Source: Candidatus Methanophagales archaeon ANME-1-THS (GTDB lineage: Archaea; Halobacteriota; Syntropharchaeia; Alkanophagales; Methanospirareceae). From it: DNA of 23,794 nt. Below the pieces are notes generated by a model. The model did no database searches and was not told where the DNA came from. It was given only the letters and a program-made list of their open reading frames with translations. Both the position numbers and the translations under genes were made by a program. The stretch's first letter is position 1, and each line of letters starts with the position of its first letter. Of the stretch, positions 13,073-21,397 are shown piece after piece. The stretch lies in NCBI GenBank assembly GCA_004212135.1, contig RXIE01000169.1:1-23794 (forward strand). Reading direction: 5' to 3'.

Positions 13073-14315
13073 ATCACTGAAATTAGCCGTAAACATCTTG
13101 ATGCATAGCAAGTTGCGCAGTTGGCTGACGATTATCGGTATTGTTATCGGCATAGCTGCGGTTGTCGCGATTGTTTCGATAGGAGAGGGCATGCAGCAGA
13201 ATGTCGAAAGCCGTTTAGGTGGTCTTGGTGCGGATATCATTACCATCGCTCCTGGAGGAGGGCGTGCTTCTGCGGGATTTAGAGAAGGCCCGCCTGGTGA
13301 GCGGGGAACTACTACAACTTCTACTGAAGCCAAAAACTTGACCAAAAAAGACGTTCTGGTACTTCAATCCATTGCGGGTGTCAAGTTCATCCAGGGTACC
13401 GTTTCTGGTCAGGGTGAGGTGTATTACCTGGGGGAGAAAGCAACCATCTCCATCGAGGGTGTGGATCCGCTGATCTGGAAAGAGATGACCACGTCTGAAC
13501 TGGAATCCGGGCGATTCCTCGGCGCTTCGGACTATAACGTCGTTGTTGTTGGCAGCAGCATCGCCAAGAATACGTTCAAACAACCGCTCGTCGTGAATCG
13601 GATGATTACCATCGAGGGGAAAGCATTCAAGATCGTGGGCATTTTACAAGAGAGTGGCAGTCTTGGCGGGGACGACCGGAAGATCATCATGCCCATTCAA
13701 GCTGCACGGGATACCCTGAATGATGTGGGCGAAGAGGAGTTCGATTCGATTATTATTAAGGCAGAAAACGCAGATGACATCGAGGAGATAATAGCCGATG
13801 CCGAGCAGCAGTTACTGATCGCACGGCATCTTACCGAGAGTAAGAAGGATTTCCGTATAAGTTCAACAAAATCCATGCAAGAGACCATATTGGACGTTAC
13901 TCAAACCATGTCCCTGTTCTTAGAATCAATTGCAGCGGTCTCTTTGCTGGTCGGATCCGTGGGTATTGCAAACACCCTCTTTACGTCCGTGCTCGAGAAG
14001 ACCAGGGAGATCGGAATTATGAAGTCGATCGGGGCAAAGAACAGTGACATTATGATGATCTTCTTATTAAATTCCGCAATCGTAGGCTTGGTCGGAGGGT
14101 TATTAGGGATTTGTCTTGGTACGGTTATTTCTTCCTTACTGCCACTCCTCGGTATGCGGCTGATGGGAATGGGTGGCGAGATGACAACCGTCATTACACC
14201 CCTGCTGTTGCTGTACGCCGTGCTCCTTGCAATCGGAATCGGCATAGCCGCAGGCGTGATCCCGGCCTATCGAGCCTCAAAGCTCAAGCCGGTGGATGCG
14301 TTACGATACGAGTAA
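13059..14315 (+). CDS. MacB/FtsX-type ABC permease
   Basis: A 418-residue permease with MacB_PCD and FtsX domains: a first membrane helix near residues 22-43 (WLTIIGIVIGIAAVVAIVSI), an outside periplasm-like domain of about 230 residues, then three helices in the last 140 residues (SIAAVSLLVGSVGIANTLF, IVGLVGGLLGICLGTVISSL, LLLYAVLLAIGIGIAAGVIP). The TREIGIMKSIGAKNSDI segment is the conserved FtsX coupling helix that contacts the ATPase; the end PAYRASKLKPVDALRYE is also characteristic. It pairs with the ATPase at 10617. The start overlaps the preceding gene, with AAGAAGATGAG nearby and no better alternative. Substrate unknown; family members export peptides or lipoproteins or drive cell-surface machinery. 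Confidence 0.94.
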   Translation: MRLSKSLKLAVNILMHSKLRSWLTIIGIVIGIAAVVAIVSIGEGMQQNVESRLGGLGADIITIAPGGGRASAGFREGPPGERGTTTTSTEAKNLTKKDVLVLQSIAGVKFIQGTVSGQGEVYYLGEKATISIEGVDPLIWKEMTTSELESGRFLGASDYNVVVVGSSIAKNTFKQPLVVNRMITIEGKAFKIVGILQESGSLGGDDRKIIMPIQAARDTLNDVGEEEFDSIIIKAENADDIEEIIADAEQQLLIARHLTESKKDFRISSTKSMQETILDVTQTMSLFLESIAAVSLLVGSVGIANTLFTSVLEKTREIGIMKSIGAKNSDIMMIFLLNSAIVGLVGGLLGICLGTVISSLLPLLGMRLMGMGGEMTTVITPLLLLYAVLLAIGIGIAAGVIPAYRASKLKPVDALRYE

Positions 14316-14356
14316 TGAATCATCGCGGCTTCTCTGATGCACTCCTTCTCTGTCTT

Positions 14357-14863
14357 TTATACAATATAATTCACACTCGATCGATCGAAGTCTTTGACCG
14401 CCTCGATCTCCAGCTCTTCCAGCTTTCTTTGGAAATAGCCCGGCGTGGGATACGTGAGATTCGGAAGGAATCGCGTGATATCGTGCGCCATCTGCGTCAC
14501 GACATGCTCCTTGCCGAAGAGCTCTTGCGAGATCCCGAGCACCAAATTCCGAGCCCCTTGTTCGTCAATATAGCCTAAGGAATGCAGGTACTCATGCAAT
14601 AGCACATGAAAGACGTATGCATTATAGAGCCGGGGATCGGTTTCAACAATCCGCCTCAAGGGGACCTTGTTCATGATGATCGTATTCGATCCCACGGGAT
14701 AGAACGCACCCACCCAGTGATGCTCTCCTCCACCAAGCTCAGCCAATCCTAAGGTTAATCCCGCTCTGCCGGTCCTCATAACTCTTCTGACCCCTTCTTT
14801 TACCAGCTCAAAGATATCTGCGAGGCTTTTCGCCTCTTCCAATTTCACCGCATAACTCTTCAT
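14357..14863 (-). CDS. HExxH zinc metallopeptidase-like protein
   Basis: A 168-residue protein with the zincin motif HEYLHSLG (His90, Glu91, His94) inside VFHVLLHEYLHSLGYIDEQGA. Downstream HVVTQMAHD could supply a third zinc ligand. The N-terminal part (SLADIFELVKEGVRRVM, GLTLGLAELG, HHWVGAFYPVGSNTIIMN) resembles small archaeal proteins of unknown substrate. No signal peptide, so it is cytoplasmic. I use ATG at 14863 because GGAGGTGG lies 8 nt upstream; GTG at 14881 would add six residues and cover that site. The gene is convergent with the permease and divergent from cooT. TATTAAAATA (14900-14909, minus strand) and the inverted repeat at 14885-14901 form its promoter region. Confidence 0.8.
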   Translation of the reverse strand: MKSYAVKLEEAKSLADIFELVKEGVRRVMRTGRAGLTLGLAELGGGEHHWVGAFYPVGSNTIIMNKVPLRRIVETDPRLYNAYVFHVLLHEYLHSLGYIDEQGARNLVLGISQELFGKEHVVTQMAHDITRFLPNLTYPTPGYFQRKLEELEIEAVKDFDRSSVNYIV

Positions 14864-14884
14864 GGTATATACCACCTCCACACG

Positions 14885-14901
14885 TATCCGAGGTACGGAT
14901 A
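14885..14901 (-). promoter_or_regulatory. inverted repeat in the peptidase promoter
   Basis: TATCCG-AGGTA-CGGATA, perfect 6-nt arms with a 5-nt spacer, located between the AT-rich TATA candidate and the expected start site of the peptidase gene, 22 nt before its ATG. The position suits a repressor operator. The binding protein is unknown. Confidence 0.4.
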
Positions 14902-15020
14902 TTTTAATAATTTTTTACTTTAAAAAGTTTCTTATTGGAGACGATGAGTGCGACAACGTTATAAGGGTTCGTGCCCAAAATGCTTAATGCGTGAGGAGAG
15001 TACGCAGGGGAGCGCCAGAC

Positions 15021-15207
15021 GATGTGCGAATCGAGTGTATTCCTCGAAAAAGAAGGTGGGAGAGCATTGGTGATGGAAGAGGTGGTTCAGGTAGTAGTTG
15101 ATGGCGAGGAGATAAAACTCACCGGGATATTAGGCGAGAGACGAGCTATAAAAGGAAGGATAACAGAAATAAATCTGATGAAGCATACCATTGTGATAAC
15201 AGAATGA
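15021..15207 (+). CDS. CooT-like nickel-binding protein family
   Basis: A 61-residue protein of the CooT/COG1532 family (coding from ATG at 15022; the base before it belongs to the ribosome-site spacer). It starts MCESSVF, the family hallmark with Cys2, and continues through EEVVQVVVDGEEIKLTGILGE and IKGRITEINLMKHTIVITE, a small beta barrel. CooT in Rhodospirillum binds Ni(II) through the N-terminal Cys and supports carbon monoxide dehydrogenase maturation; an archaeal role in nickel supply for CODH or coenzyme F430 enzymes would be consistent but is an inference. GGGGAG lies about 8 nt upstream. A TATA-like GTTATAAGG is near 14957-14965. The stop overlaps the next gene's start (ATGA). Confidence 0.82.
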
Positions 15208-15875
15208 TGCGCCTGACCATAGCAGATGCCGTGCGGGATATATTTGCGATACACGTTGGAATCGCAGAGATACGAGGCGTGCATCCAAAAGAAAGTCACG
15301 AACTCAGCGCGGAGATAGCACGTGTTGAGGAGGAGCTAAAAAGAACCTATAAAACGGGCGATGTGAAGGATATACGAACGATCAGGTTGCAGCGGGACTT
15401 CTTCTGGCGAATGGGTGTTGATCCAACGAAGGTCAGACCGGCATCAGAGGCATTGCTGAGACGGATTTTGGTGCAGAAAGGGCTGCCGCGGGTAGCGCCG
15501 ATTGTGGATGCGTACAATCTCGCATCGGTGAAGACCTTGCTGACCTTCAGCGCGTTTGACCGGGCGCGAATAGATCCACCGTTGAACGTGCGATGTGCGA
15601 GACCGGGCGAGCAGGTGATCTTGATCGGGAAGAGAAAGAAGGAATTAACCGGAAAGGAGCTCGTCCTGACGGATTCCACAAAGGTGCTCTGCGTCTATGT
15701 GCATGGTGATGTCGAAGAGACCAAAGTAACCGATACCACGAGTGATCTGCTCTTAGTTGCCTATGGCATACCCGGGATCTCGCCTGAAGAACTCCGGGAG
15801 GGTCTACGCATCGCATCACAGTATCTGATGAGGTTCGCAGGTGGAGACATGGTGATGAACGAGGTCTACGGATGA
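15204..15875 (+). CDS. B3/4 domain protein (tRNA synthetase-like)
   Basis: A 223-residue protein related to the B3/B4 (editing-type) domain of phenylalanyl-tRNA synthetase beta, as found in stand-alone COG3382-type proteins. Typical segments are FWRMGVDPTKVRPASEALLRRIL (read in parts), PIVDAYNLASVKTLLTFSAFD, ARPGEQVILIG and DTTSDLLLVAYG near the end. It lacks aminoacylation domains, so charging is excluded; removal of misactivated or free non-standard amino acids is the usual suggestion. It starts inside the ATGA overlap with the CooT-like gene, and its own stop overlaps a 33-codon ORF in the same way, so the three are probably translated together. Confidence 0.85.
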   Translation: MMRLTIADAVRDIFAIHVGIAEIRGVHPKESHELSAEIARVEEELKRTYKTGDVKDIRTIRLQRDFFWRMGVDPTKVRPASEALLRRILVQKGLPRVAPIVDAYNLASVKTLLTFSAFDRARIDPPLNVRCARPGEQVILIGKRKKELTGKELVLTDSTKVLCVYVHGDVEETKVTDTTSDLLLVAYGIPGISPEELREGLRIASQYLMRFAGGDMVMNEVYG

Positions 15876-15973
15876 GCGTGGAGATGATGTCGTGCCTGGG
15901 GTGTATCAGCCCTGAGAGGAAAAAGAAGATCGCGGATACGAAGAGGGGAGTACCCCTTGCCTTCATCGGTTAG
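15872..15973 (+). CDS. 33-aa CxxC small ORF coupled to the B3/4 gene
   Basis: A short frame beginning in an ATGA overlap with the B3/4 gene: MSVEMMSCLGCISPERKKKI, then ADTKRGVPLAFIG, stop TAG 15971-15973. It has one CxxC (Cys8, Cys11), a basic stretch and a hydrophobic end. The overlap matches that between the CooT-like and B3/4 genes, which supports translation. Its stop is followed at once by GGGAGGTG. Family and function unknown; it could also be a coincidence in a spacer. Confidence 0.4.
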   Translation: MSVEMMSCLGCISPERKKKIADTKRGVPLAFIG

Positions 15974-16011
15974 GGAGGTGTAGGTACCATACGAACCCTG
16001 TACGACATGGC

Positions 16012-16980
16012 TTGATCGCTATTTCTTTATTGTTTCTGGTCCTAGCGATAGGTATAGTTGGCTTCTGGTATCTCGAAGATCTTCCCCTCCTCGATGCTTT
16101 CTACTTGACGGTCACCACCATTACCACCGTAGGATATGGCGATATAACGCCTCATACATTCTACGGAAAGATATTCACGGCAGTATTGATCCTTGCGGGC
16201 GTTGGTATAGCCTTATATACCCTAACCGGAATTATAGGTTCTGTATTAGAAGGACGGTTACGCGAAGCCTTTGGTGTTAATCGGGTGAGGAGAAGCGTAG
16301 CGAGGATGAAGAAACATAAGATTATATGCGGGGGTGGTCGCACCGGAAGCGTTGTGGCAGATGAATTCAGGGGCGATGGTGTAGAGTTTGTCATCGTTGA
16401 ACGTGACCCCAAGGTGGTAAAAGAATTGAGAAAGAGAGAGTTCCCGGTGGTGGAAGGTGATGCGACAACCGATGCCGCATTGCTCGAGGCAGGAGTGGAA
16501 CGAGCTTCCGGGTTGGTAGCTACTCTACCCTCGGATTCTGATAATGTATTCCTCTGTATTACGGCTAAAGAACTTAATAAAGACCTTGAGATGGTTGCAC
16601 GGGCAAGTTCGAAAGAGGCGGCCAAGCGGCTCTCCAGCATTGGCGTGAAAAACGTGATTATGGTAGAGGAGCTAGCCGGGAGCAGGTTGGCAAAGAGCCT
16701 GACAAAGCCGGAAATCGTTGCATTCATAGATTTCGCAACGAAGACCGGGGATGCATCATTAGAAAGTTTAACGGTTGATAAAGGTGCAAAAATCGCCAAC
16801 AAGAAAGTAAAGGAGTTGCGGATAAAGGAGAAGATCGGGGTCTCAATCGTGGCGATACTCAGAGAGGGAAAAGTTATAGCGAACGTCGGCCCGGAGGATG
16901 AGATAAGGGAAGGCGATACCGTTGTCGTGATGGGAAAGAAAGATTCACTCGAAAAGCTCGACTCGTTGGATTTCTTCTAA
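16012..16980 (+). CDS. two-TM potassium channel with TrkA (RCK) domain
   Basis: A 322-residue K+ channel. It has one membrane helix at about residues 3-21, the pore helix and selectivity filter TTVGYGD (38-44), a second helix (about 53-77), then a TrkA-N/RCK Rossmann domain starting KIICGGGRTG (102-112) and a TrkA-C domain over the last 80 residues (VSIVAILREGKVIANVGPEDEI, in parts). This is the MthK-like layout in which a nucleotide or ion bound inside the cell gates the pore. The start is uncertain: the only standard in-frame start is TTG at 16012, but the ribosome site GGGAGGTG (15973-15980) is 31 nt away, and the frame is open upstream with basic residues that suit a cytoplasmic N-terminus. 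Confidence 0.9.
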   Translation: MIAISLLFLVLAIGIVGFWYLEDLPLLDAFYLTVTTITTVGYGDITPHTFYGKIFTAVLILAGVGIALYTLTGIIGSVLEGRLREAFGVNRVRRSVARMKKHKIICGGGRTGSVVADEFRGDGVEFVIVERDPKVVKELRKREFPVVEGDATTDAALLEAGVERASGLVATLPSDSDNVFLCITAKELNKDLEMVARASSKEAAKRLSSIGVKNVIMVEELAGSRLAKSLTKPEIVAFIDFATKTGDASLESLTVDKGAKIANKKVKELRIKEKIGVSIVAILREGKVIANVGPEDEIREGDTVVVMGKKDSLEKLDSLDFF

Positions 16981-17174
16981 CGTGTACGTGGTGCGCAGAA
17001 AACAAAGAGGCTCCGTACCTGGAGTCAGAACCCCGAATCCCTATAGCTTTAAATTCTCATCAAAATAATAATCATACGGATAGAAGAATAGCATTTGAGG
17101 TAAACTGTGCTCAAGCCTACCACAGGTTCTCCTTCGAGCACATACCACATGAAAAGGCGAGGTACCGCGTAGAG

Positions 17175-18254
17175 ATGAAGATCATGGTCATTGGTTTTGG
17201 ACAGGCGGGTGGAAAAATAGCGGATTTATTCCTCGAGTATGGAGAGAGAACCGGGCAGAATTTCGTGGTTCGTACCTTGGCGATCAATACCGCTCGATCC
17301 GATTTGATGGGGCTGAAGTACATCCCTCGAGAGGATCGGCTGCTCATCGGGGAGGCACTCGCGAAGGGGCATGGCGTGGGGAAGGATAACGAATTGGGCG
17401 CGATGATAGCTGCCGACGACATGTATACGATTCAGAGCGCGATAGATAGACGGGGAACTCATCAGGTTGACGCGTTCCTGATAATAGCAGGTTTAGGAGG
17501 TGGTACTGGGTCAGGAGGCGCGCCCGTACTAGCGCGAAGGCTGAAGAAGCTCTATGAGGAGCCGGTCTACGGGCTCGGGATACTACCCGCGAGGGATGAG
17601 GGGAGCTTATATTCGTTAAATGCCGCGAGAAGCTTGATCACGTTCGTGAAAGAAGTGGACAACCTTTTCCTCTTTGATAATGATGCATGGAAGAAGGGTG
17701 GCGAGAGTATCCATGAAGCATTTCTGGAGATCAACGAAGAGATTGTGAGACGATTCGGGATTTTGTTTGGTGCCGGCGAAGCAAATGAGGTGGGACAGAT
17801 GGTCGTCGATGCCGCAGAAGTAATCAACACCCTGAAAGGAGGGGGGATATCCACGATCGGCTATGCATCGGAAGAGATAGAGAGCCACGGATTTTTGAAG
17901 CAGTTCTTTGGTAAAAAAGGCGCGGTAGAGGATCTCGAGACGATTACGAGGATCACCTCGCTGGTGAGGAGAGCCTCGGCAGGCAGATTAACGATCCCCT
18001 GTGATGTGACCACCGCGGAGAAGGCGTTGATAATCGCAGCGGGACCACCCCATGAATTGAGCAGGAAGGGCATCGAGAAGTCAAAGGTACGGATCGAGGA
18101 GATGATCAGAGGAAAAGAGGTGCGGGGCGGTGATTTCCCACTGCCAAAGGGGCAGCACGTCTCCGCAATCGTGGTCTTTGCTGGTGTATCGGATATCCCG
18201 CGGATAAAAGAGTTACAGGAGCTCGGTGCTAAGGTTCAAGAGAAGCGTGAATGA
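17175..18254 (+). CDS. cetZ: CetZ-type tubulin-like GTPase
   Basis: A 359-residue member of the tubulin/FtsZ superfamily, closest to the archaeal CetZ group. The N-terminal MKIMVIGFGQAGGKIAD is the first nucleotide-binding loop; GGGTGSG (residues 108-114) is the tubulin signature; DRRGTHQVDAFLIIAG precedes it. The mid-protein segment MVVDAAEVINTLKGGGISTIGYA matches the CetZ T7-loop region, which replaces the NxDxxD of FtsZ. It lacks FtsZ's C-terminal tail. CetZ proteins polymerise with GTP and control cell shape and motility-cell development in haloarchaea; the role here is unknown. The ATG at 17175 is preceded by AGAG only, with a TATA-like CTTTAAATT near 17047. It converges on the icd gene with 41 bp between them. 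Confidence 0.92.
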   Translation: MKIMVIGFGQAGGKIADLFLEYGERTGQNFVVRTLAINTARSDLMGLKYIPREDRLLIGEALAKGHGVGKDNELGAMIAADDMYTIQSAIDRRGTHQVDAFLIIAGLGGGTGSGGAPVLARRLKKLYEEPVYGLGILPARDEGSLYSLNAARSLITFVKEVDNLFLFDNDAWKKGGESIHEAFLEINEEIVRRFGILFGAGEANEVGQMVVDAAEVINTLKGGGISTIGYASEEIESHGFLKQFFGKKGAVEDLETITRITSLVRRASAGRLTIPCDVTTAEKALIIAAGPPHELSRKGIEKSKVRIEEMIRGKEVRGGDFPLPKGQHVSAIVVFAGVSDIPRIKELQELGAKVQEKRE

Positions 18255-18295
18255 TCGGTTCATAGCCCTCTTCTCCTCTCGCTCAGAACCTGCAA

Positions 18296-19501
18296 TTAAT
18301 GCTCCAAACGCCGTGCCACCTCGTCGATAAACTCCTCAGTGGTCGCGATCTTTCGAGCCGGTGGTTCTGCCAGTTTTGCGAGATCGCCGGTCATTATGCC
18401 ATCTTCAATGGTCTTTATCGCTGCAGCTTCCAGTTGATCGGCAAACGTTTCGAGGTCCGGAATGTTGTCAAGCTCGCCACGCTTTCGCAATGCGCCCGTC
18501 CAGGCAAATATAATCGCCATGGGATTGCTCGAGGTCTTCTCGCCCTTGAGGTAGCGGTAGTAATGCTTCTGTACCGTGCCGTGCGCAGATTCGTACTCGA
18601 AATAGCCCTGTGGTGATACGAGGACCGAGGTCATCATCGCGAGGCTCCCGAAAGCCGCGCCGAGCATATCTGACATCACATCACCGTCATAGTTCTTCAA
18701 TGCCCAGAGCATGCCGCCCTCTGAGCTCATGATCCGCGCCACCGCATCGTCAATGAGGGTATAGAAATAGCTTATCCCAGCCTCTTCGAACCGTTTCTGG
18801 TACTTCGCTCGGTAGATCTCCTCGAAGAGCACCTTGAAGTGATTATCATAGGTCTTGGAGATCGTATCTTTCGCGGCGAACCACAGGTCTACCTTCTGGT
18901 CTAAAGCGTATGCGAAACAGGCCTCAGCAAAGCTCCTGATTGATTCATCGAGATTGTGTATGCCCTGGATGATCCCCGGTCCCTTGAACTTCTGGAGTGT
19001 GTGCCTCACCTCTGCACCCTGCTCATTCGTGAATACGAGCTCTGCTTTTCCCGGGCCATCAACGCGGTACTCCACATTCTTGTAGACATCGCCGTATGCA
19101 TGTCTGCCGACGAGGATTGGTCTCTTCCAATTACGCACCGCAGGTTTGATATTCTTCACCATAATCGGCTTCCTGAATACCGTGCCATCAAGTATCGCGC
19201 GAATCGTGCCATTGGGGCTCTTCCACTCCTCCTTTAACTTATATTCCTTGACACGTGCCGCATTTGGCGTAATCGTAGCACACTTGACGCCCACACCATA
19301 CTTCTTGATCGCTTCCGCAGCCTCGATGGTTATCTGATCATTGGTCTCGTCCCGTTTCATGAGCGCGAGGTCATAGTACTCGGTCCTGAGATCAATATAA
19401 GGGAGGAGCAATTTCTCCTTCACCATACCCCACATGACCCGCGCCATCTCGTCACCGTCTATCTCCACCAGAGGTGTCTTCATCAGAATCTTATCAGTCA
19501 T
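18296..19501 (-). CDS. icd: NADP isocitrate dehydrogenase, eukaryotic-type
   Basis: A 401-residue dehydrogenase that interconverts isocitrate and 2-oxoglutarate plus CO2. It belongs to the homodimeric type seen in eukaryotic IDH1/IDH2 and some bacteria: SPNGTIRAILDGTVFRKPI (substrate loop), VGRHAYGD (the Arg equivalent to human Arg132 is present), LIDDAVARIMSSEGG and NYDGDVMSDM (metal-binding Asp), and ESAHGTVQKHYYRYLKG, where Lys-His stands for the NADP 2'-phosphate-binding Arg-His of human IDH1. The cofactor is thus probably NADP. It is the last gene of the acn-aclB-aclA-icd run, 30 bp after aclA, with GAGGAG before the ATG. Works in the cytoplasm, either feeding glutamate synthesis or fixing CO2 reductively. 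Confidence 0.95.
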   Translation of the reverse strand: MTDKILMKTPLVEIDGDEMARVMWGMVKEKLLLPYIDLRTEYYDLALMKRDETNDQITIEAAEAIKKYGVGVKCATITPNAARVKEYKLKEEWKSPNGTIRAILDGTVFRKPIMVKNIKPAVRNWKRPILVGRHAYGDVYKNVEYRVDGPGKAELVFTNEQGAEVRHTLQKFKGPGIIQGIHNLDESIRSFAEACFAYALDQKVDLWFAAKDTISKTYDNHFKVLFEEIYRAKYQKRFEEAGISYFYTLIDDAVARIMSSEGGMLWALKNYDGDVMSDMLGAAFGSLAMMTSVLVSPQGYFEYESAHGTVQKHYYRYLKGEKTSSNPMAIIFAWTGALRKRGELDNIPDLETFADQLEAAAIKTIEDGIMTGDLAKLAEPPARKIATTEEFIDEVARRLEH

Positions 19502-19531
19502 CTCTTTACTCCTCGCTTCTTTTCTCTTCTT

Positions 19532-21397
19532 CTATTCCGGTCCCTGGTATTTCAAGACCTCATCCTCACCGGGCAACATATACAGTACGTCGTCCCACGG
19601 ATGCCGGTAGAGTCTTGTATGGAGTCGTTTCTGGTCTAAGAAGTGCCCGATCATGCCGATGGTACGCCCTAAGACGAATATACCATTGAGAGTGCCCATA
19701 GCAATGATCTCATCGATCTCCTCCTCTGCATAGATCCCGGTGGATCGCAGGATATCGACGAAGAGGATACCGATGCAGCCATCCACGTTCAATATGAGAT
19801 TGTTCCGCTTGGCCGTGGTTATCTTCTCGACCTCCAGTGCATAGTCCAGCATCTCATGCTTTGGAAGATTGGCATACGCCCACTCTTCGAGGAGCTTCAC
19901 GCGCATGTCAGGGTTCTGCACGCTCTTCACCCGGTGACCGATCCCGGGTATATTGATGCCCATAGCCTTCATCTCGTCCACAAACTGCTTGGGCGTGAGA
20001 CCTCTCGTCAGAGCATCTTTGAAGTATCGAGCCGCATCATCGATCGCGCCCCCAAAGAGCGGACCAATAGTCAGAATACCGGAAGCGACTGACGCGGTGA
20101 GGTCTTTACCCGCCATTGCGGTCACAATGGTATTGTGTGCCGCACTCACACAGGGGCCGTGGTCTGCGGTTATCTTGACCGCGAGTTCTAAGAAATCGGT
20201 CACATACTTCGGCAGTCGCTTCTTAAACCACAACAAGGAGATCACATCACCGATACCATACCCCTCTCGTATCACTTTGCTGATTGGTACGCCCGCATAG
20301 AGCAGTTCCTCGCCCCGGTCGTCGGATATGGTACACATAATATTGGTGGGTCGTCTCATGATGGAAGGCTTATAGTCCACGGGAAGTTCCTGCGGCCCCA
20401 CTTCGACCTTCTCCTCAATGACACCCTTCGCCTTCAGATCCTCATATACCATGCGTATCAGGTCACCGAGATCATCATAAGAGTTGGGCACAAATGCACC
20501 TGCCTCCGCGAGAGCCGCATTCTTGGCATCTGCGGCCTCCGCTTCTCCCCGTGCCATAGCACCTGCATGTCCGAACTGGACCTCGGTGGGAAAGACCTTG
20601 ACGCAGGTGCCGGTAACCCATGCGACCAACGGCTTTGTTATTCTGCCGCTTTTGAGCGCATCTACAATCTCATACTCATCTGTACCACCAACCTCGCCAA
20701 GGACCACCATCATCTTGATAGCTGGATTCGACTCGTAGCGGAGGAGATGGTCGAGAAGGGTCGAACCGGGATACTTATCACCGCCGATCGCAATCCCCTC
20801 ATAGAGGCCATCGGAATTCTGCGCGATCATATTTGCCATCTCGTTCAGCATACCACCGGATTTGGAGACGAACCCCACGCTCCCGGGCCGATAGAGTTTT
20901 GACATGAGGAGATTGGAGATAGCACCGCCCGCATTACCGATTTTGAACGCGCCGGGCACAAAACCGCCGACCGTCGCGGGACCAATGATCCATTTGCCCA
21001 CCTTCTTACTGAGCGCAATGAGCTCTCGTGTCTGCCGTTCAGGTATACCCTCAGCAATAATAACGAGCGTCTTAATACTAGAGTATGACAGTGCCTCCAT
21101 CGAAACGTTATAGGCTGAGCGGAAGGATGCGAAGTTGATGAGCACATCAGCATCAGGATGCTGCTCCACCGCAGTGCCGAGCTTGTTGTATACTGGTATC
21201 AAAATCTCCCGTCCGCCGTAAAAAACGGACATAAAGCCTTTGCTACCACCAGTGGGATTCACCACTGCAGCCACCGATGGTTTCTTCCGTCCTGATAGAT
21301 AGTCAAAGTCCAGCATCCGCTGCACTGCTGCTTGCTGGTTACCAAATATGATCGCGGTTGTATCTCTATCAAACAGTACATAATCCGGTTTAGCCAT
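19532..21397 (-). CDS. aclA: ATP-citrate lyase, AclA subunit
   Basis: A 621-residue subunit corresponding to the C-terminal half of animal ATP-citrate lyase and to AclA of green sulfur bacteria (about 608 residues). The N-terminal part is a succinyl-CoA synthetase alpha-like CoA-binding domain, with the phosphorylated His277 in VQFGHAGAMARG. From about residue 345 comes the citrate synthase-like lyase domain, including SDDRGEELLYAG, PCVSAAHNTIV, PLFGGAIDDAARYF and NIPGIGHRVKS with its catalytic His. With AclB it converts citrate, ATP and CoA to acetyl-CoA, oxaloacetate, ADP and phosphate. The start overlaps aclB by 8 bp, with GGGAGG upstream inside aclB. Stop is TAG. Confidence 0.96.
   Translation of the reverse strand: MAKPDYVLFDRDTTAIIFGNQQAAVQRMLDFDYLSGRKKPSVAAVVNPTGGSKGFMSVFYGGREILIPVYNKLGTAVEQHPDADVLINFASFRSAYNVSMEALSYSSIKTLVIIAEGIPERQTRELIALSKKVGKWIIGPATVGGFVPGAFKIGNAGGAISNLLMSKLYRPGSVGFVSKSGGMLNEMANMIAQNSDGLYEGIAIGGDKYPGSTLLDHLLRYESNPAIKMMVVLGEVGGTDEYEIVDALKSGRITKPLVAWVTGTCVKVFPTEVQFGHAGAMARGEAEAADAKNAALAEAGAFVPNSYDDLGDLIRMVYEDLKAKGVIEEKVEVGPQELPVDYKPSIMRRPTNIMCTISDDRGEELLYAGVPISKVIREGYGIGDVISLLWFKKRLPKYVTDFLELAVKITADHGPCVSAAHNTIVTAMAGKDLTASVASGILTIGPLFGGAIDDAARYFKDALTRGLTPKQFVDEMKAMGINIPGIGHRVKSVQNPDMRVKLLEEWAYANLPKHEMLDYALEVEKITTAKRNNLILNVDGCIGILFVDILRSTGIYAEEEIDEIIAMGTLNGIFVLGRTIGMIGHFLDQKRLHTRLYRHPWDDVLYMLPGEDEVLKYQGPE

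Noticed and set aside
14111..14578. Plus-strand ORF across the permease end and the peptidase gene
   Set aside because: Runs out of frame through the permease and antisense to the HExxH gene; no domain.
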